NCBI RefSeq assembly: GCF_018613755.1 | Contig: NZ_JAGGPP010000036.1 | Location: 1 to 63,184, forward strand | DNA: 63,184 nucleotides | Direction of reading: 5' to 3' | Source of the DNA: Arthrobacter sp. ISL-72 | GTDB taxonomy: Bacteria; Actinomycetota; Actinomycetes; Actinomycetales; Micrococcaceae | Shown: positions 43,565 through 51,844 of the stretch, piece by piece | Layout: each line of letters starts with the position of its first letter | Numbering within the stretch: position 1 is the first letter of the stretch | Position numbers and translations under genes: made by a program | The notes under the pieces: model-generated | Seen by the model: the letters and a program-made list of their open reading frames with translations, nothing else | The model's database searches: none | Told to the model about the DNA's origin: nothing

Positions 43565-44731
43565 CTACGGGAGGTAGGCGTATCCGTCGAAGAGCCTGCG
43601 CGTGGTGCGGTACGTCGAGGCATACTCGGCAACGTAGCCGCTATTGGCGCCGTCCGCCGTCGGACTTACCGACGCGTTGGCGTCCAGGACGCCCGACGGC
43701 GTGCCGAGACGGACAGGCTGATCTGCCTCTCCGTGCCCGGCTATGGAATGGACGGTGGTTCCTACCATCCGTGCAGCGATCGCCGTGCAGAGGCCGCCTG
43801 TAACAGGGACCGCGCGGTGCGGCCGTCCGCTGGACAGAAAGCGCACGAGGATATCGACGTCGTCGGCCTCTACCCGCTCACCGGAAAGCGTAAAATACGG
43901 CGCCGGGCGCCCTACCAGGGCAATAAATGGCACCAAGCGGTTCTCCCCCGCGTCTTCCACCGAGCCCGTGATCCCCATGGCCACGGACGCCTGACGGCGG
44001 GCGTCCTCCAAGCGAAGGAGGAGGCCCGGATCGGCCTCCAGCGCCTCGGGGAGCTCGGCGCCTGTAAGCCCGAAATCCTCCGCCAGGAAGAAGGCACAAG
44101 GGTTCGCAGCGTCCACCATGGATACGCGGAGCGCCGGTTTCGCTTCCCCTCCGTCCGCGATTCCGCCCTCAATTTTGTCCAGGACGGCGCCGGTAGGCAG
44201 CAACGTCCCTGTGACGGCTCCCCCGGGATCCAGGAAGTCGAGGCGGACGGGGGCGCCAGTCCCGGCCACCCCCTTGATGACGTAGTCACCCTTCTCGACG
44301 CTGCGCCCCCCTTGGACCTCAAACGTGGCAGCGATGATCTTGCCCGTGTTGACATTGTGAATCCGCACGCGCGCAGCACCATCCGCCACGGCCACCAAAC
44401 CCTCGTCAACAGCAAAGGGCCCTATGGCGGCGGACATGTTTCCGCAGTTGCCCCCATAGTCGACGGAAGCACGGTCCACTTGGACCTGGGCGAACAGATA
44501 GTCGACGTCCGCCTCAGGATGCGTCGGTGGACCCAGCACGCAAACCTTGGACAGGGAGGAGATTCCCCCGCCCATGCCATTGAGTTGGCGCCCATAGGGA
44601 TCGGGGCTGCCCATGGCCTGGAGGAAGATATCGTCCCAGGAGGTGCGGTCATCCGGCAGGTCATCACGGTGAAAAACGAGCGCCTTACTGGTTCCGCCCC
44701 GAATAAACGCTGCCCTGATTTTTTGACCCAT
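43565..44731 (-). CDS. prpF: PrpF-family isomerase (possible gentisate-pathway isomerase)
   Basis: 388 residues. The PrpF/4-oxalomesaconate tautomerase pattern is clear: AAFIRGGTSKALVFHRDDLP, GMGGGISSLSKVCVLGP, VDYGGNCGNMSAAIGPFAV and GTPSGVL late in the chain. Enzymes of this diaminopimelate-epimerase-like fold move or isomerise double bonds in unsaturated di- and tricarboxylates, using Lys and Cys residues; Cys in GGNCGN and Lys in SKA are present. It is the third gene of the operon gentisate dioxygenase, FAH-type hydrolase, PrpF (57-base gap). No recognised maleylpyruvate isomerase is in the window, so a cis-trans isomerase role is possible. Confidence 0.88.
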   Translation of the reverse strand: MGQKIRAAFIRGGTSKALVFHRDDLPDDRTSWDDIFLQAMGSPDPYGRQLNGMGGGISSLSKVCVLGPPTHPEADVDYLFAQVQVDRASVDYGGNCGNMSAAIGPFAVDEGLVAVADGAARVRIHNVNTGKIIAATFEVQGGRSVEKGDYVIKGVAGTGAPVRLDFLDPGGAVTGTLLPTGAVLDKIEGGIADGGEAKPALRVSMVDAANPCAFFLAEDFGLTGAELPEALEADPGLLLRLEDARRQASVAMGITGSVEDAGENRLVPFIALVGRPAPYFTLSGERVEADDVDILVRFLSSGRPHRAVPVTGGLCTAIAARMVGTTVHSIAGHGEADQPVRLGTPSGVLDANASVSPTADGANSGYVAEYASTYRTTRRLFDGYAYLP

Positions 44732-44787
44732 TACTATCCCTAGTGAGTTTGCCGCGGCGCCCGGCCGGGCCGTATCGGCCGCTCCGG

Positions 44788-45666
44788 CTAGAAGGGCCTC
44801 GGCGCGGGGGTTGCTTCCTTGATATCCAATTTCATGGCACCGATGCCGTCGATTTCGATCTCCAGCACGTCGCCGGGGACCACGGGTCCCACGCCCTTCG
44901 GTGTGCCGGACGCAATCACGTCACCAGGCTTGATCTCGACCACTGATGAGATTAGCTCAATGGCCTCGGCTATTCCCACGATCATGTCCGCGATGACGGC
45001 CTTCTGCCGTACCTCGCCGTTGACCGAAAGTCGGGATTGGAGTGCGTCAACGTCTCCGATTTCGTCAGCGGTCACGAGCCAGGGGCCGACCGGGGTGAAC
45101 GTGGCGAAGGACTTCCGCAGTGACCGGTCCTCCTCATGCTCCCCAGGTTCGATCCGCATCGTGAGGTCAACCAGGCAGGAATAGCCGAAGACATGCTGCA
45201 TGGCATCTTCGCGGCTGATGTTGCGGCCGCCGGAACCCATAACAACAGCGAGTTCGCACTCATGGTCGAACCGGCGTGTTGAACCTGCGGGCAGCTCTAT
45301 GCCGTCGGCCGCTCCGGAAACCGAGCCGGCTGCCTTGAGGAAGAAGCCCACCTCGCGGGCTGTCCGGCCGCCCTTGGTGATCGACCGGGCTCCTATTTCG
45401 CCCAGATGGGCGCGGTAGTTGGCCGGGATAGCGAATACCTGGGGCGGCGCGGGGTTGACTGCCCGAAGCGAGACCTCTGCCAACGGCCTGGCTGTTCCAC
45501 CGGCCGAGGCAAGCTGCCCGCTGACCGACGCCCAGTGGCGAATGATCCAGTTGACGCGTTGCTCCGGCCAATCGTTGAACTCGGCGGGGACAACGTCGGT
45601 GACGTCCAGCACGGTGTCCCCCTCGACAACGCCTATGCGGAAGTCATCAAAGACAGCGAGCCTCAT
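44788..45666 (-). CDS. Fumarylacetoacetate hydrolase-family acylpyruvate hydrolase
   Basis: 292 residues. The C-terminal FAH domain has VFAIPANYRAHLGEIG near 88-103, a metal-binding Glu in DHECELAVVMG, and the typical end GDVIASGTPKGVGPV..DVLEIEIDGIG. Following gentisate dioxygenase it should split fumarylpyruvate into fumarate and pyruvate, or maleylpyruvate directly into malate and pyruvate. Its ATG overlaps the dioxygenase stop by 4 bases (ATGA), so translation is coupled. Confidence 0.9.
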   Translation of the reverse strand: MRLAVFDDFRIGVVEGDTVLDVTDVVPAEFNDWPEQRVNWIIRHWASVSGQLASAGGTARPLAEVSLRAVNPAPPQVFAIPANYRAHLGEIGARSITKGGRTAREVGFFLKAAGSVSGAADGIELPAGSTRRFDHECELAVVMGSGGRNISREDAMQHVFGYSCLVDLTMRIEPGEHEEDRSLRKSFATFTPVGPWLVTADEIGDVDALQSRLSVNGEVRQKAVIADMIVGIAEAIELISSVVEIKPGDVIASGTPKGVGPVVPGDVLEIEIDGIGAMKLDIKEATPAPRPF

Positions 45667-46739
45667 CGCAGCATCTCGGCTTCGCTCGCGTCTTCCAAAA
45701 CTTCCTCGTGATAGGCGTTCAGGTACCTGAGGATGGGGCTGTCATCCACCCGGAACAAGCGGGCCTCGGAGGCGCCTTCATTAAGGTGGCGGTGTGTGGC
45801 CCATGGCGGGATAGACATGAAATCGCCCTTGTTCCATTCGAAGCGGCGGCCATTCACGATCGTAGTGCCTGATCCCTCGAGGACATGGTAGACCTTGCTG
45901 CCACTGTGACGATGAGCCTTGCCCTGGAAACCGGGCCGGATGATTTGCATCTTCATCGACATCGAGGGCAACGCGGAACCACCGCCGGCAGGGTTCTGGT
46001 ACTCAAGGATGACGTCGTTGAGCGGGTCGGGGCGGAGGCCTTTCGCCAGTTCCATGGCGGCGTCGCTTTGTGCCTTTGTGTAGACCAGCAGCGGGTTGCG
46101 ATCCTGGCGGGGCGCGGGACCTACCGGGCGCATCAGGCCCGACCCAAACTCGCGGTAGGAGGTTTCCGGGTACTCGTTGACCGGCTGCGTCCCCTTTTCG
46201 TACGGATCGAAGTAAATGTTGTGGAGCTTCTTCATGACGGACACGTCCAGCACGTCCAGCCAGATCATCGGCTCGGCACCCTCGTGGACGTGGTCATGCC
46301 ACATCCAGTTGGGGGTCAGGACGAGGTCTCCCTCGTTCATGTCGTACTTCTCGCCTTCGACATTGGTGGTGCAGCCGTTGCCGTGCATGATGAACCGGAA
46401 GGCGTCGGGCGTGTGGCGGTGGGCGGTCGCAACCTCACCCGGGTTGATGTACTGGATCGAGGCCCAGAACGTCGGAGTGGTGCCATACTCCAGTCCGGGA
46501 TTGGCCAGGCGCAGCGTGCGGCGGTCCCCGCCGGGCTCGAGGTTGAGAACCCGTCCCAGTTCCTCGAGGTAGGCGTGCAGGTCAGCCCAGCGCCAGTGCA
46601 TGGGAACCATCGGGGACTCGGGAGAACGCGTGAACAGCGGCGGTTCGTCCGGCTGTGCGATCTTCAGCCCGTCCCTGCCCAGCCGTTCCCGCAACTCCCG
46701 GCGGGTCTCGACGTCGCTCTCCATAGTGATCTCAGACAT
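45663..46739 (-). CDS. Gentisate 1,2-dioxygenase
   Basis: 358 residues, bicupin. The first cupin has the Fe(II) ligands in ATAHRHTPDAFRFIMHGNG and NWMWHDHVHEG; the second has KAHRHSGSKVYHVLEGSGTTIVNGRRFEWNKGDFMSIP with WATHRHLNEG. An N-terminal PLFTRSPESPMVPMHWRWADL precedes them, as in family members. It opens the ring of gentisate with O2 to give maleylpyruvate. A TGGTCGAACCA site lies 32 bases upstream of the start. The divergent neighbour is the FAD hydroxylase that may supply gentisate. Confidence 0.93.
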   Translation of the reverse strand: MSEITMESDVETRRELRERLGRDGLKIAQPDEPPLFTRSPESPMVPMHWRWADLHAYLEELGRVLNLEPGGDRRTLRLANPGLEYGTTPTFWASIQYINPGEVATAHRHTPDAFRFIMHGNGCTTNVEGEKYDMNEGDLVLTPNWMWHDHVHEGAEPMIWLDVLDVSVMKKLHNIYFDPYEKGTQPVNEYPETSYREFGSGLMRPVGPAPRQDRNPLLVYTKAQSDAAMELAKGLRPDPLNDVILEYQNPAGGGSALPSMSMKMQIIRPGFQGKAHRHSGSKVYHVLEGSGTTIVNGRRFEWNKGDFMSIPPWATHRHLNEGASEARLFRVDDSPILRYLNAYHEEVLEDASEAEMLR

Positions 46740-46770
46740 TGTCTGTTCCTCTCCTTGGTGATCGATTCAA

Positions 46771-46781
46771 TGGTCGAACCA
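46771..46781 (-). promoter_or_regulatory. TGGTCGAACCA operator before gentisate dioxygenase
   Basis: Extended palindrome AATGGTCGAACCATT (46769-46783). On the minus strand it lies downstream of TTGACC and TAGTCT boxes spaced 17 bases apart. Confidence 0.6.
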
Positions 46782-46857
46782 TTTAGAATGAGACTAGTCT
46801 GATGGTTTCCAGCGGTCAAGAGCGGGGCCCAAAGTCCCGGCCGCCTTGGCAAATCTA

Positions 46858-46886
46858 TTGACAAGGTCTAATGGTTTGACCATAAG
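46858..46886 (+). promoter_or_regulatory. Promoter with embedded TGGTTTGACCA operator (FAD hydroxylase)
   Basis: TTGACA (46858-46863), a 17-base spacer and CATAAG (46881-46886). The perfect palindrome ATGGTTTGACCAT fills the spacer and part of the -10, so a bound protein would block RNA polymerase. Confidence 0.65.
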
Positions 46887-46918
46887 ATGAATGGAATCCT
46901 AAAGGAAAGGTGAAGACC

Positions 46919-48556
46919 ATGGTGGAAAGAGTTCCCGTACTCATCGTCGGTGGAGGTCCCGTGGGACTGGCGCTGGCCGGCGACCTCGGCTGGAGGGGTG
47001 TCCAGTCCCTGCTTGTTGAAGCACGCAGCGGACGAGTCTCCCAACCGAAGATGGACATGGTGGGCATCCGCACCATGGAATTCTGCCGCCGGTGGGGCAT
47101 CACGGCGGATGTCGAGGCCGCCGGCTACAACCGGGGCTACATCCAGGACTGCGCCTGGGTTACCACGCTGACGGGCTACGAGTTCGGCAGGGAAAAGTTC
47201 GCACCGCCGCAGGACGAAAAGACCCCGCCCCAAAGTCCGCAGCACCGCGAGCGCTGCCCGCAGAACTTCTTCGATCCTGTATTGACCAAGTTCGCGGCAT
47301 CCACTGGAAAATCCGAGGTCCGCTACTTCACCGAACTTGCCTCGTTCGTTGACCATGGCGACTACGTCACTGCCACGCTCCGCAACAAGGAGGACGGCAC
47401 GGAGTACCAGGTGGAGGCTGACTTCCTCGTAGGATCCGATGGGGGTCAGAGCAAGGTACGGGAGATTCTGGACGTTGACATGAGCGGCGAAGGCGCCCTC
47501 ACGTATACCTCGAATGCGATCTTCCGCTGCGATGGTCTGGAAGAGCTGCACACCACCGCTCCCGCGTACCGGTACATCTTCATCGGCCCCGAGGGCACCT
47601 GGGCCACCCTGGTGGCCATCAACGGCCGCGACCAGTGGCGCTTCTCGCTCATTGGCGACGATACGCAGCACGAGGTCACCACAGAGGAGATGCGGGCGGC
47701 AATTCTTCGCGCTGTCGGACGAGACTTCGATTTCGAGATCCTCACGATGCTGCCCTGGGTCCGCCGGCAGCTGGTTGCCGACAAATACCGGCAGGGTCGC
47801 GTGTTCCTGGCAGGCGATGCTGCCCACCTCACGTCCCCCACAGGTGGATTCGGCATGAACACCGGCGTCCTGGACGCGGTGAACCTTTCCTGGAAGCTCG
47901 CGGCAAGCCTCGAAGGCTGGGGCGGTGAAACGCTTCTGGACAGCTACGAGTTTGAACAGCGGCCCGTTGCCATCCGCAACGTTACTGAGGCCGGCGATAA
48001 CCTCAAGCGCATGCTGGGCCCGCGCGTGGCCCAGCCACGGGCAGAGGTGTTCCATGACGGCAGCCCGGAGTCCGATGCTGCGAGGCGCGAATACGGCGAT
48101 GCCTACACTGAGGCGATGAAACGCGAATGGTTCAGTATCGGCATCCACCTCGGATATGTCTACGAAGGGTCTCCGGTCGTCTCCCCGGACGGCACGGCAC
48201 TTCCGCCGCTTACCGTCTCCAGCTACGCCCCCAACGCCCGCCCCGGCTCCCGTGCACCGCACGTGTGGCTGGACGCGGACCGCTCTACCCTGGATGAGTT
48301 CGGCCGTGACTTCGTCCTGGTGCGGTTCGACCCGCGGCTGGATGCAGAGGCCCTGGTTGCAGCCGCCCAGGAGTGCCGGGTTCCCCTGCGCGTGGTGGAC
48401 GTAGATAACGCCGAAGCCCACGAGCTCTACGGGGCCAAGCTTGTGCTGGTGCGGCCCGATGGTCAGGTGGTCTGGCGCGGCGACGAGCCCGCTGGTAACG
48501 CTTCAACGCTTATCCGTCGCGTTACAGGTACGCTCGCCGCTGCTCCGGTGGGCTGA
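46919..48556 (+). CDS. FAD-dependent aromatic hydroxylase (PheA/TfdB, MhpA type)
   Basis: 545 residues. FAD loop GGGPVGLALAGDL (11-23), DG motif FLVGSDGGQSKVR near 176-188, and GD motif RVFLAGDAAHLTSPTGGFGMN near 294-314. The C-terminal 130 residues form a thioredoxin-like domain (FVLVRFDPRLDAEAL, VPLRVVDVDNAEAHELYGAKLVLVRPDGQVVWRG), as in phenol hydroxylase and 3-(3-hydroxyphenyl)propionate hydroxylase. It adds a hydroxyl group next to or para to an existing one with NAD(P)H and O2. Divergence from gentisate dioxygenase suggests its product is gentisate or a derivative. The ATG at 46919 follows AAAGGAAAGG by 8 bases. Confidence 0.9.
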   Translation: MVERVPVLIVGGGPVGLALAGDLGWRGVQSLLVEARSGRVSQPKMDMVGIRTMEFCRRWGITADVEAAGYNRGYIQDCAWVTTLTGYEFGREKFAPPQDEKTPPQSPQHRERCPQNFFDPVLTKFAASTGKSEVRYFTELASFVDHGDYVTATLRNKEDGTEYQVEADFLVGSDGGQSKVREILDVDMSGEGALTYTSNAIFRCDGLEELHTTAPAYRYIFIGPEGTWATLVAINGRDQWRFSLIGDDTQHEVTTEEMRAAILRAVGRDFDFEILTMLPWVRRQLVADKYRQGRVFLAGDAAHLTSPTGGFGMNTGVLDAVNLSWKLAASLEGWGGETLLDSYEFEQRPVAIRNVTEAGDNLKRMLGPRVAQPRAEVFHDGSPESDAARREYGDAYTEAMKREWFSIGIHLGYVYEGSPVVSPDGTALPPLTVSSYAPNARPGSRAPHVWLDADRSTLDEFGRDFVLVRFDPRLDAEALVAAAQECRVPLRVVDVDNAEAHELYGAKLVLVRPDGQVVWRGDEPAGNASTLIRRVTGTLAAAPVG

Positions 48557-48570
48557 CCGGCATCACACGA

Positions 48571-49190
48571 ACAAAGGAGGGGCGGAACCAGTGAACTGCT
48601 CCCGGAGAGTTGGCCTGGCCGAGTAAGGGTCTAGGCCGCGAGGGTCTGCGCACGGTATTGCACCGGGCTCAGGCCCTCGAGCTTTGTCGAGATCCTCTCA
48701 GTGTTGTACCAGCGGATGTCTTCCGTCAGCTGCGCAGCCAAGGCGTCGGTGGGGAGGAACCGGACGTGGCGGAAGAGCTCCCCCCTTGAGGTGGCCAAAG
48801 AAGTTTTCCATCACCGCGCTGTCATTACGGTTGCCCTTGCGGGACATCGATTGAACCGCACCGCCGCCCTTCAGGAGAAGCCGCCACGACGCGTGCTGGT
48901 ACTGGAAGCCCTGATCCGAATGCACGGGCCGGTTCTGCCCGCCCTCGAGCGTCGTCAAGGCCTCGCGCACTCGCCACCGATCGTATGACCTGCCGATCGC
49001 ATTCGTGCGCAATCCGAGCCTCGTCGCTACGGCCGCAGCGGCCCGACCGCATCAAACAACGCTACCGCAGCCTCGCGTTGTTCCTCTGACAACGAACTGC
49101 CCTCATAAATGAACTGCTCCCCGGAAGTCAGAACTGAATTCTCAGTCCAACTTCCGGGGAGCAGTTCAGTGGTTTCCGCCCCTCCTTTGT
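48571..49190. repeat. Inverted arms flanking the IS3 derivative (probable split terminator)
   Basis: ACAAAGGAGGGGCGGAACCA (48571-48590) is the inverted copy of 49170-49190 (TGGTTTCCGCCCCTCC..., one extra base). The arms directly follow the converging stops of the FAD hydroxylase and the aldehyde dehydrogenase and have the A-rich/T-rich edges of a bidirectional terminator. The IS3 derivative lies between them, in the place of the loop. Confidence 0.55.
48592..49168 (-). mobile_element. IS3-family element with internal deletion
   Basis: A 577-base element with ends TGAACTGCTCCC (48592) and its complement at 49168. From the right, the minus strand codes for the start of OrfA (LSEEQREAAVALFDA, then VATRLGLRTNAIGRSYDRWRV). 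It passes directly into the end of OrfB: LEGGQNRPVHSDQGFQYQHASW, GGGAVQSMSRKGNRNDSAVMENFFGHLK, then, after a shift in a G run, ELFRHVRFLPTDAL, DIRWYNTERISTKLEGLSPVQYRAQTLAA, stop at 48631. About 800 bases of a normal IS3 are missing. It cannot transpose on its own but keeps both ends. Confidence 0.75.
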
Positions 49191-49214
49191 GCTTGTGATC
49201 CTGCAGTTGCCGAT

Positions 49215-50684
49215 CTAAAGCTGCATGGCAATGAACTTTGTCTCAAGGAACTCGTCGATGCCCTGCGGGCCGCCTTCGCGTCCCAGACCCGAATGCTTGG
49301 TGCCGCCAAAGGGAGCCGCCGCGTTCGATACGCTGCCCTGGTTGAGGCCCACCATGCCTGATTCCATGGCCTCGGCTACTCGGATGGCACGGCGCAGGTT
49401 CTCTGTGAAGATGTAGGAAACCAGTCCGTACTCCGTGTCATTGGCCAGGCCCACTACTTCATCCTCAGTGTCGAACGGAACGAGAGGCGCCACCGGACCG
49501 AAGATCTCCTCCTTGAGGATGCGGGCACCGGCCGGGACGTTCTTAAGGACTGTTGGTTCGAAGAAGAAGCCTGGCCGGTCAACCTTGTGGCCTCCCACCA
49601 CTACCTCTGCCCCCTTCTCCACCGCGTCCTGAACCAGGGAGTCCACCGACTGCTGCTGGCGGGCGTTGATCAGCGGGCCCAGAGTTACCCCGTCGTCCAG
49701 GCCATGCCCCATGGTGAAGCCAGCCATCCGCTCCGCAAGGCGTGCTGAAAAGTCGTCGATGCGGGAACTGTGCACAAACACGCGGTTCGCGGCCGTGCAC
49801 GTCTCGCCGGCATTGCGCATTTTCGTCAGCATCAGACCGTTGAGCGCGTTCTCCAGGTCCGCGTCCTCGAATACGATGAACGGCGCATTGCCGCCCAGCT
49901 CCATGGACGTCTTCATGACCTGCTCGGCAGCCTGAACCATGAGCTTTTTCCCCACGCCCGTGGAGCCGGTGAAAGAGAGTTTGCGTGCCTTGCCGGAGGC
50001 GATCATGGGTTCAATGACAGCCGACGACGAACTTGTGGTCACCACGTTGACGGCTCCGGCGGGAACGCCTGCCTCCCGGAAGATCTCCGCGAGGGCGAGC
50101 ATTGTCAGGGGGGTTTCCTTTGCCGGCTTTACGACGACGGTGCACCCCGCCGCAATGGCCGGCGCCACCTTCCGGCACCCCATGGACATCGGGAAATTCC
50201 ACGGCGTGATGAGAATGGTCGGGCCGACCGGCTGGCGCGTCACCAGCATTCGGCCGCCCCCGTTGGGGTTCTCCTGATAGTTTCCGGAGATCCTTACGGC
50301 TTCCTCGGCGAAATGCAGAACAAATTCGCGGGCCAGCTCGATTTCCATTCGCGACTCATCTACCGGCTTCCCTGCCTCGAGCGTCATCAGGACGGCCAGC
50401 TCCTCCTTGCGTTCCCCCAGCAGCTCCCAGGTGCGGCGCAGCATCTGCGCCCGCTGCCGGGGCGTGGTGGCAGCGAAAGACGCCTGCGCAGCCACGGCCG
50501 CGTCTATGGCAGCCAGCCCGTCCGCCACCGAGGCGTCGGCCACCTGGCACAGCGCTTCACCGGTGGCGGGATCCACCACATCGAAAGATGATCCGTCAGC
50601 GGCTGGTCGCCACTCGCCACCGATCAGGAGTTCCTTGGGTACGGCTGCCAGTGCTTCCACATCGTTGTGCATGGCCACAGTCAT
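49215..50684 (-). CDS. Aldehyde dehydrogenase, succinate-semialdehyde type
   Basis: 489 residues. Catalytic Cys about 296 (NAGETCTAANR), Glu about 262 (MELGGNAPF), cofactor loop FTGSTGVG about 238-245. Closely similar along its whole length to the enzyme at 16891-18363, including the C-terminal GLGREGGPQGIDEFLETKFIAMQL type ending; the two are paralogues. Substrate unknown, probably an acid semialdehyde. The ATG at 50684 follows AAAGGA. A TGGTCAGACCT site lies 77 bases upstream, and the GntR gene is the next gene upstream on the same strand. Confidence 0.92.
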   Translation of the reverse strand: MTVAMHNDVEALAAVPKELLIGGEWRPAADGSSFDVVDPATGEALCQVADASVADGLAAIDAAVAAQASFAATTPRQRAQMLRRTWELLGERKEELAVLMTLEAGKPVDESRMEIELAREFVLHFAEEAVRISGNYQENPNGGGRMLVTRQPVGPTILITPWNFPMSMGCRKVAPAIAAGCTVVVKPAKETPLTMLALAEIFREAGVPAGAVNVVTTSSSSAVIEPMIASGKARKLSFTGSTGVGKKLMVQAAEQVMKTSMELGGNAPFIVFEDADLENALNGLMLTKMRNAGETCTAANRVFVHSSRIDDFSARLAERMAGFTMGHGLDDGVTLGPLINARQQQSVDSLVQDAVEKGAEVVVGGHKVDRPGFFFEPTVLKNVPAGARILKEEIFGPVAPLVPFDTEDEVVGLANDTEYGLVSYIFTENLRRAIRVAEAMESGMVGLNQGSVSNAAAPFGGTKHSGLGREGGPQGIDEFLETKFIAMQL

Positions 50685-50760
50685 CTGCTGACATCCTTTG
50701 TCTTGTGCTTCGTCCGTTCAGGCGGGTTGCCTCAGCAGGCCTCATCATCAAAGATGCCAA

Positions 50761-50771
50761 TGGTCAGACCT
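50761..50771. promoter_or_regulatory. TGGTCAGACCT operator candidate before the aldehyde dehydrogenase
   Basis: Matches the GGTnnnACC pattern; preceded by CCAA and followed by ATAGGTTAAAT. It sits between the GntR gene and the ALDH gene. Confidence 0.45.
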
Positions 50772-50898
50772 ATAGGTTAAATTTAGTCGCCCGACGGTGA
50801 AGAAGCAATCATTTCGTGGGATCCGTCCATATCTGCGGAAATGCCGAAGGGGCCGGCTCCGGTGGTGTACCGGTTCCAGCCCCTTCAGTGTCGGAGTG

Positions 50899-51699
50899 CT
50901 AGCTTGCGGAGGACATCTGGTTCTCGCGCTCCTCAAGCCGGCCCTCCAGGCGCTTGAGGTGAGCGGTCAGCTCCGCAACCGCGGCGTCGGCCTCACCCTT
51001 GCGAAGGTGGCTAAGCAACTTTCTCCGCACCGCGCCGACGTCGGTCAGCGGTCGCGGGCCTACCCGGTTCAACCGCATCTGCACAACGTCCGTCAGGGAG
51101 TTCATCAGCATCACCAGGACTTCATTGTGTGTTGCCTCAGCCAGGAGGGTGTAGAAGTGAGTCACCCGAATCGTGCGGACGGCCCCGACTTCATCAATGG
51201 AGTCCTCGAACTGCTCCACCTTCGTGATGTCGTCGTCCAGCCGCTGGAAATCCTCCGCGGTTGCCCGCTCACACGCCAGACGAATAACGTCCGAGGTCAG
51301 CAGGATGCGCGCCTCGAGCAGACTTTCAGGTGAAAGTGCGCCAAGGGAGGCAAGGTCGCTGACCGCCCGGGTCACCACACCCGGGTCTCCGGGCAGGATG
51401 AACACGCCGCCGTTGACGCCGGGCTTGGATTCCACGAGCCCGCTCATCTCAAGTCCGCGCAGGGCCTCCCGCACGCCCTGCCGGCTCACGCCGAAGATGA
51501 GCGCCATCTCACGCTCCGCCGGAAGGCGGCCGCCGGGCTTGAGCCGCCCGTCCGCCAATGCATCGCGGATCTGCTCAGAAACGTACTCAAACCCTCTCCG
51601 GGGCCGTACTTTTGTGAACATGGGCTGCTCCCCCACCGTCTCCTTGGCAGCGAACGGCCCCGCACCATCCGGGGCGGGGATCAAATCGACTTCAGCCAT
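50899..51699 (-). CDS. GntR-family regulator, FadR/FCD subfamily
   Basis: 266 residues. Winged helix at about 33-95: YVSEQIRDALADGRLKPGGRLPAEREMALIFGVSRQGVREALRGLEMSGLVESKPGVNGG. The all-helical FCD ligand domain follows, with the Asp/His metal-site pattern seen in RVTHFYTLLAEATHNEVLVMLMNSL and HLRKGEADAAVAELTAHLKRLE. FadR-subfamily proteins bind TGGTnnnACCA-type palindromes and usually repress, releasing DNA when an acid or acyl-CoA is bound. That motif occurs before most operons here. The ATG at 51699 follows a perfect AGGAGG. A GGTCCAACC site upstream (51786-51794) suggests autoregulation. Confidence 0.92.
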   Translation of the reverse strand: MAEVDLIPAPDGAGPFAAKETVGEQPMFTKVRPRRGFEYVSEQIRDALADGRLKPGGRLPAEREMALIFGVSRQGVREALRGLEMSGLVESKPGVNGGVFILPGDPGVVTRAVSDLASLGALSPESLLEARILLTSDVIRLACERATAEDFQRLDDDITKVEQFEDSIDEVGAVRTIRVTHFYTLLAEATHNEVLVMLMNSLTDVVQMRLNRVGPRPLTDVGAVRRKLLSHLRKGEADAAVAELTAHLKRLEGRLEERENQMSSAS

Positions 51700-51785
51700 C
51701 GGTGATTCCTCCTGATTGTTACGGCTCCGGGGCTCGGCTGGTTGTATTGCCAAGCATGCCTATGCTACCCGTTCCTGCGGCGGAT

Positions 51786-51794
51786 GGTCCAACC
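51786..51794. promoter_or_regulatory. GGTCCAACC operator candidate upstream of the GntR gene
   Basis: Flanked as ATGGTCCAACCG, with a half-site TTTGACCAT right behind it. It lies 87 bases upstream of the GntR start. Confidence 0.45.
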
Positions 51795-51844
51795 GTTTGA
51801 CCATAAAGTTTTGACCACGCCGCCACCGCGTGGTGACCCTACGG

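Noticed and set aside
46868..48421. 517-residue open frame on the minus strand opposite the FAD hydroxylase
   Set aside because: It lies antisense to a gene with clear FAD motifs, has no family resemblance and arises from GC-rich third positions.
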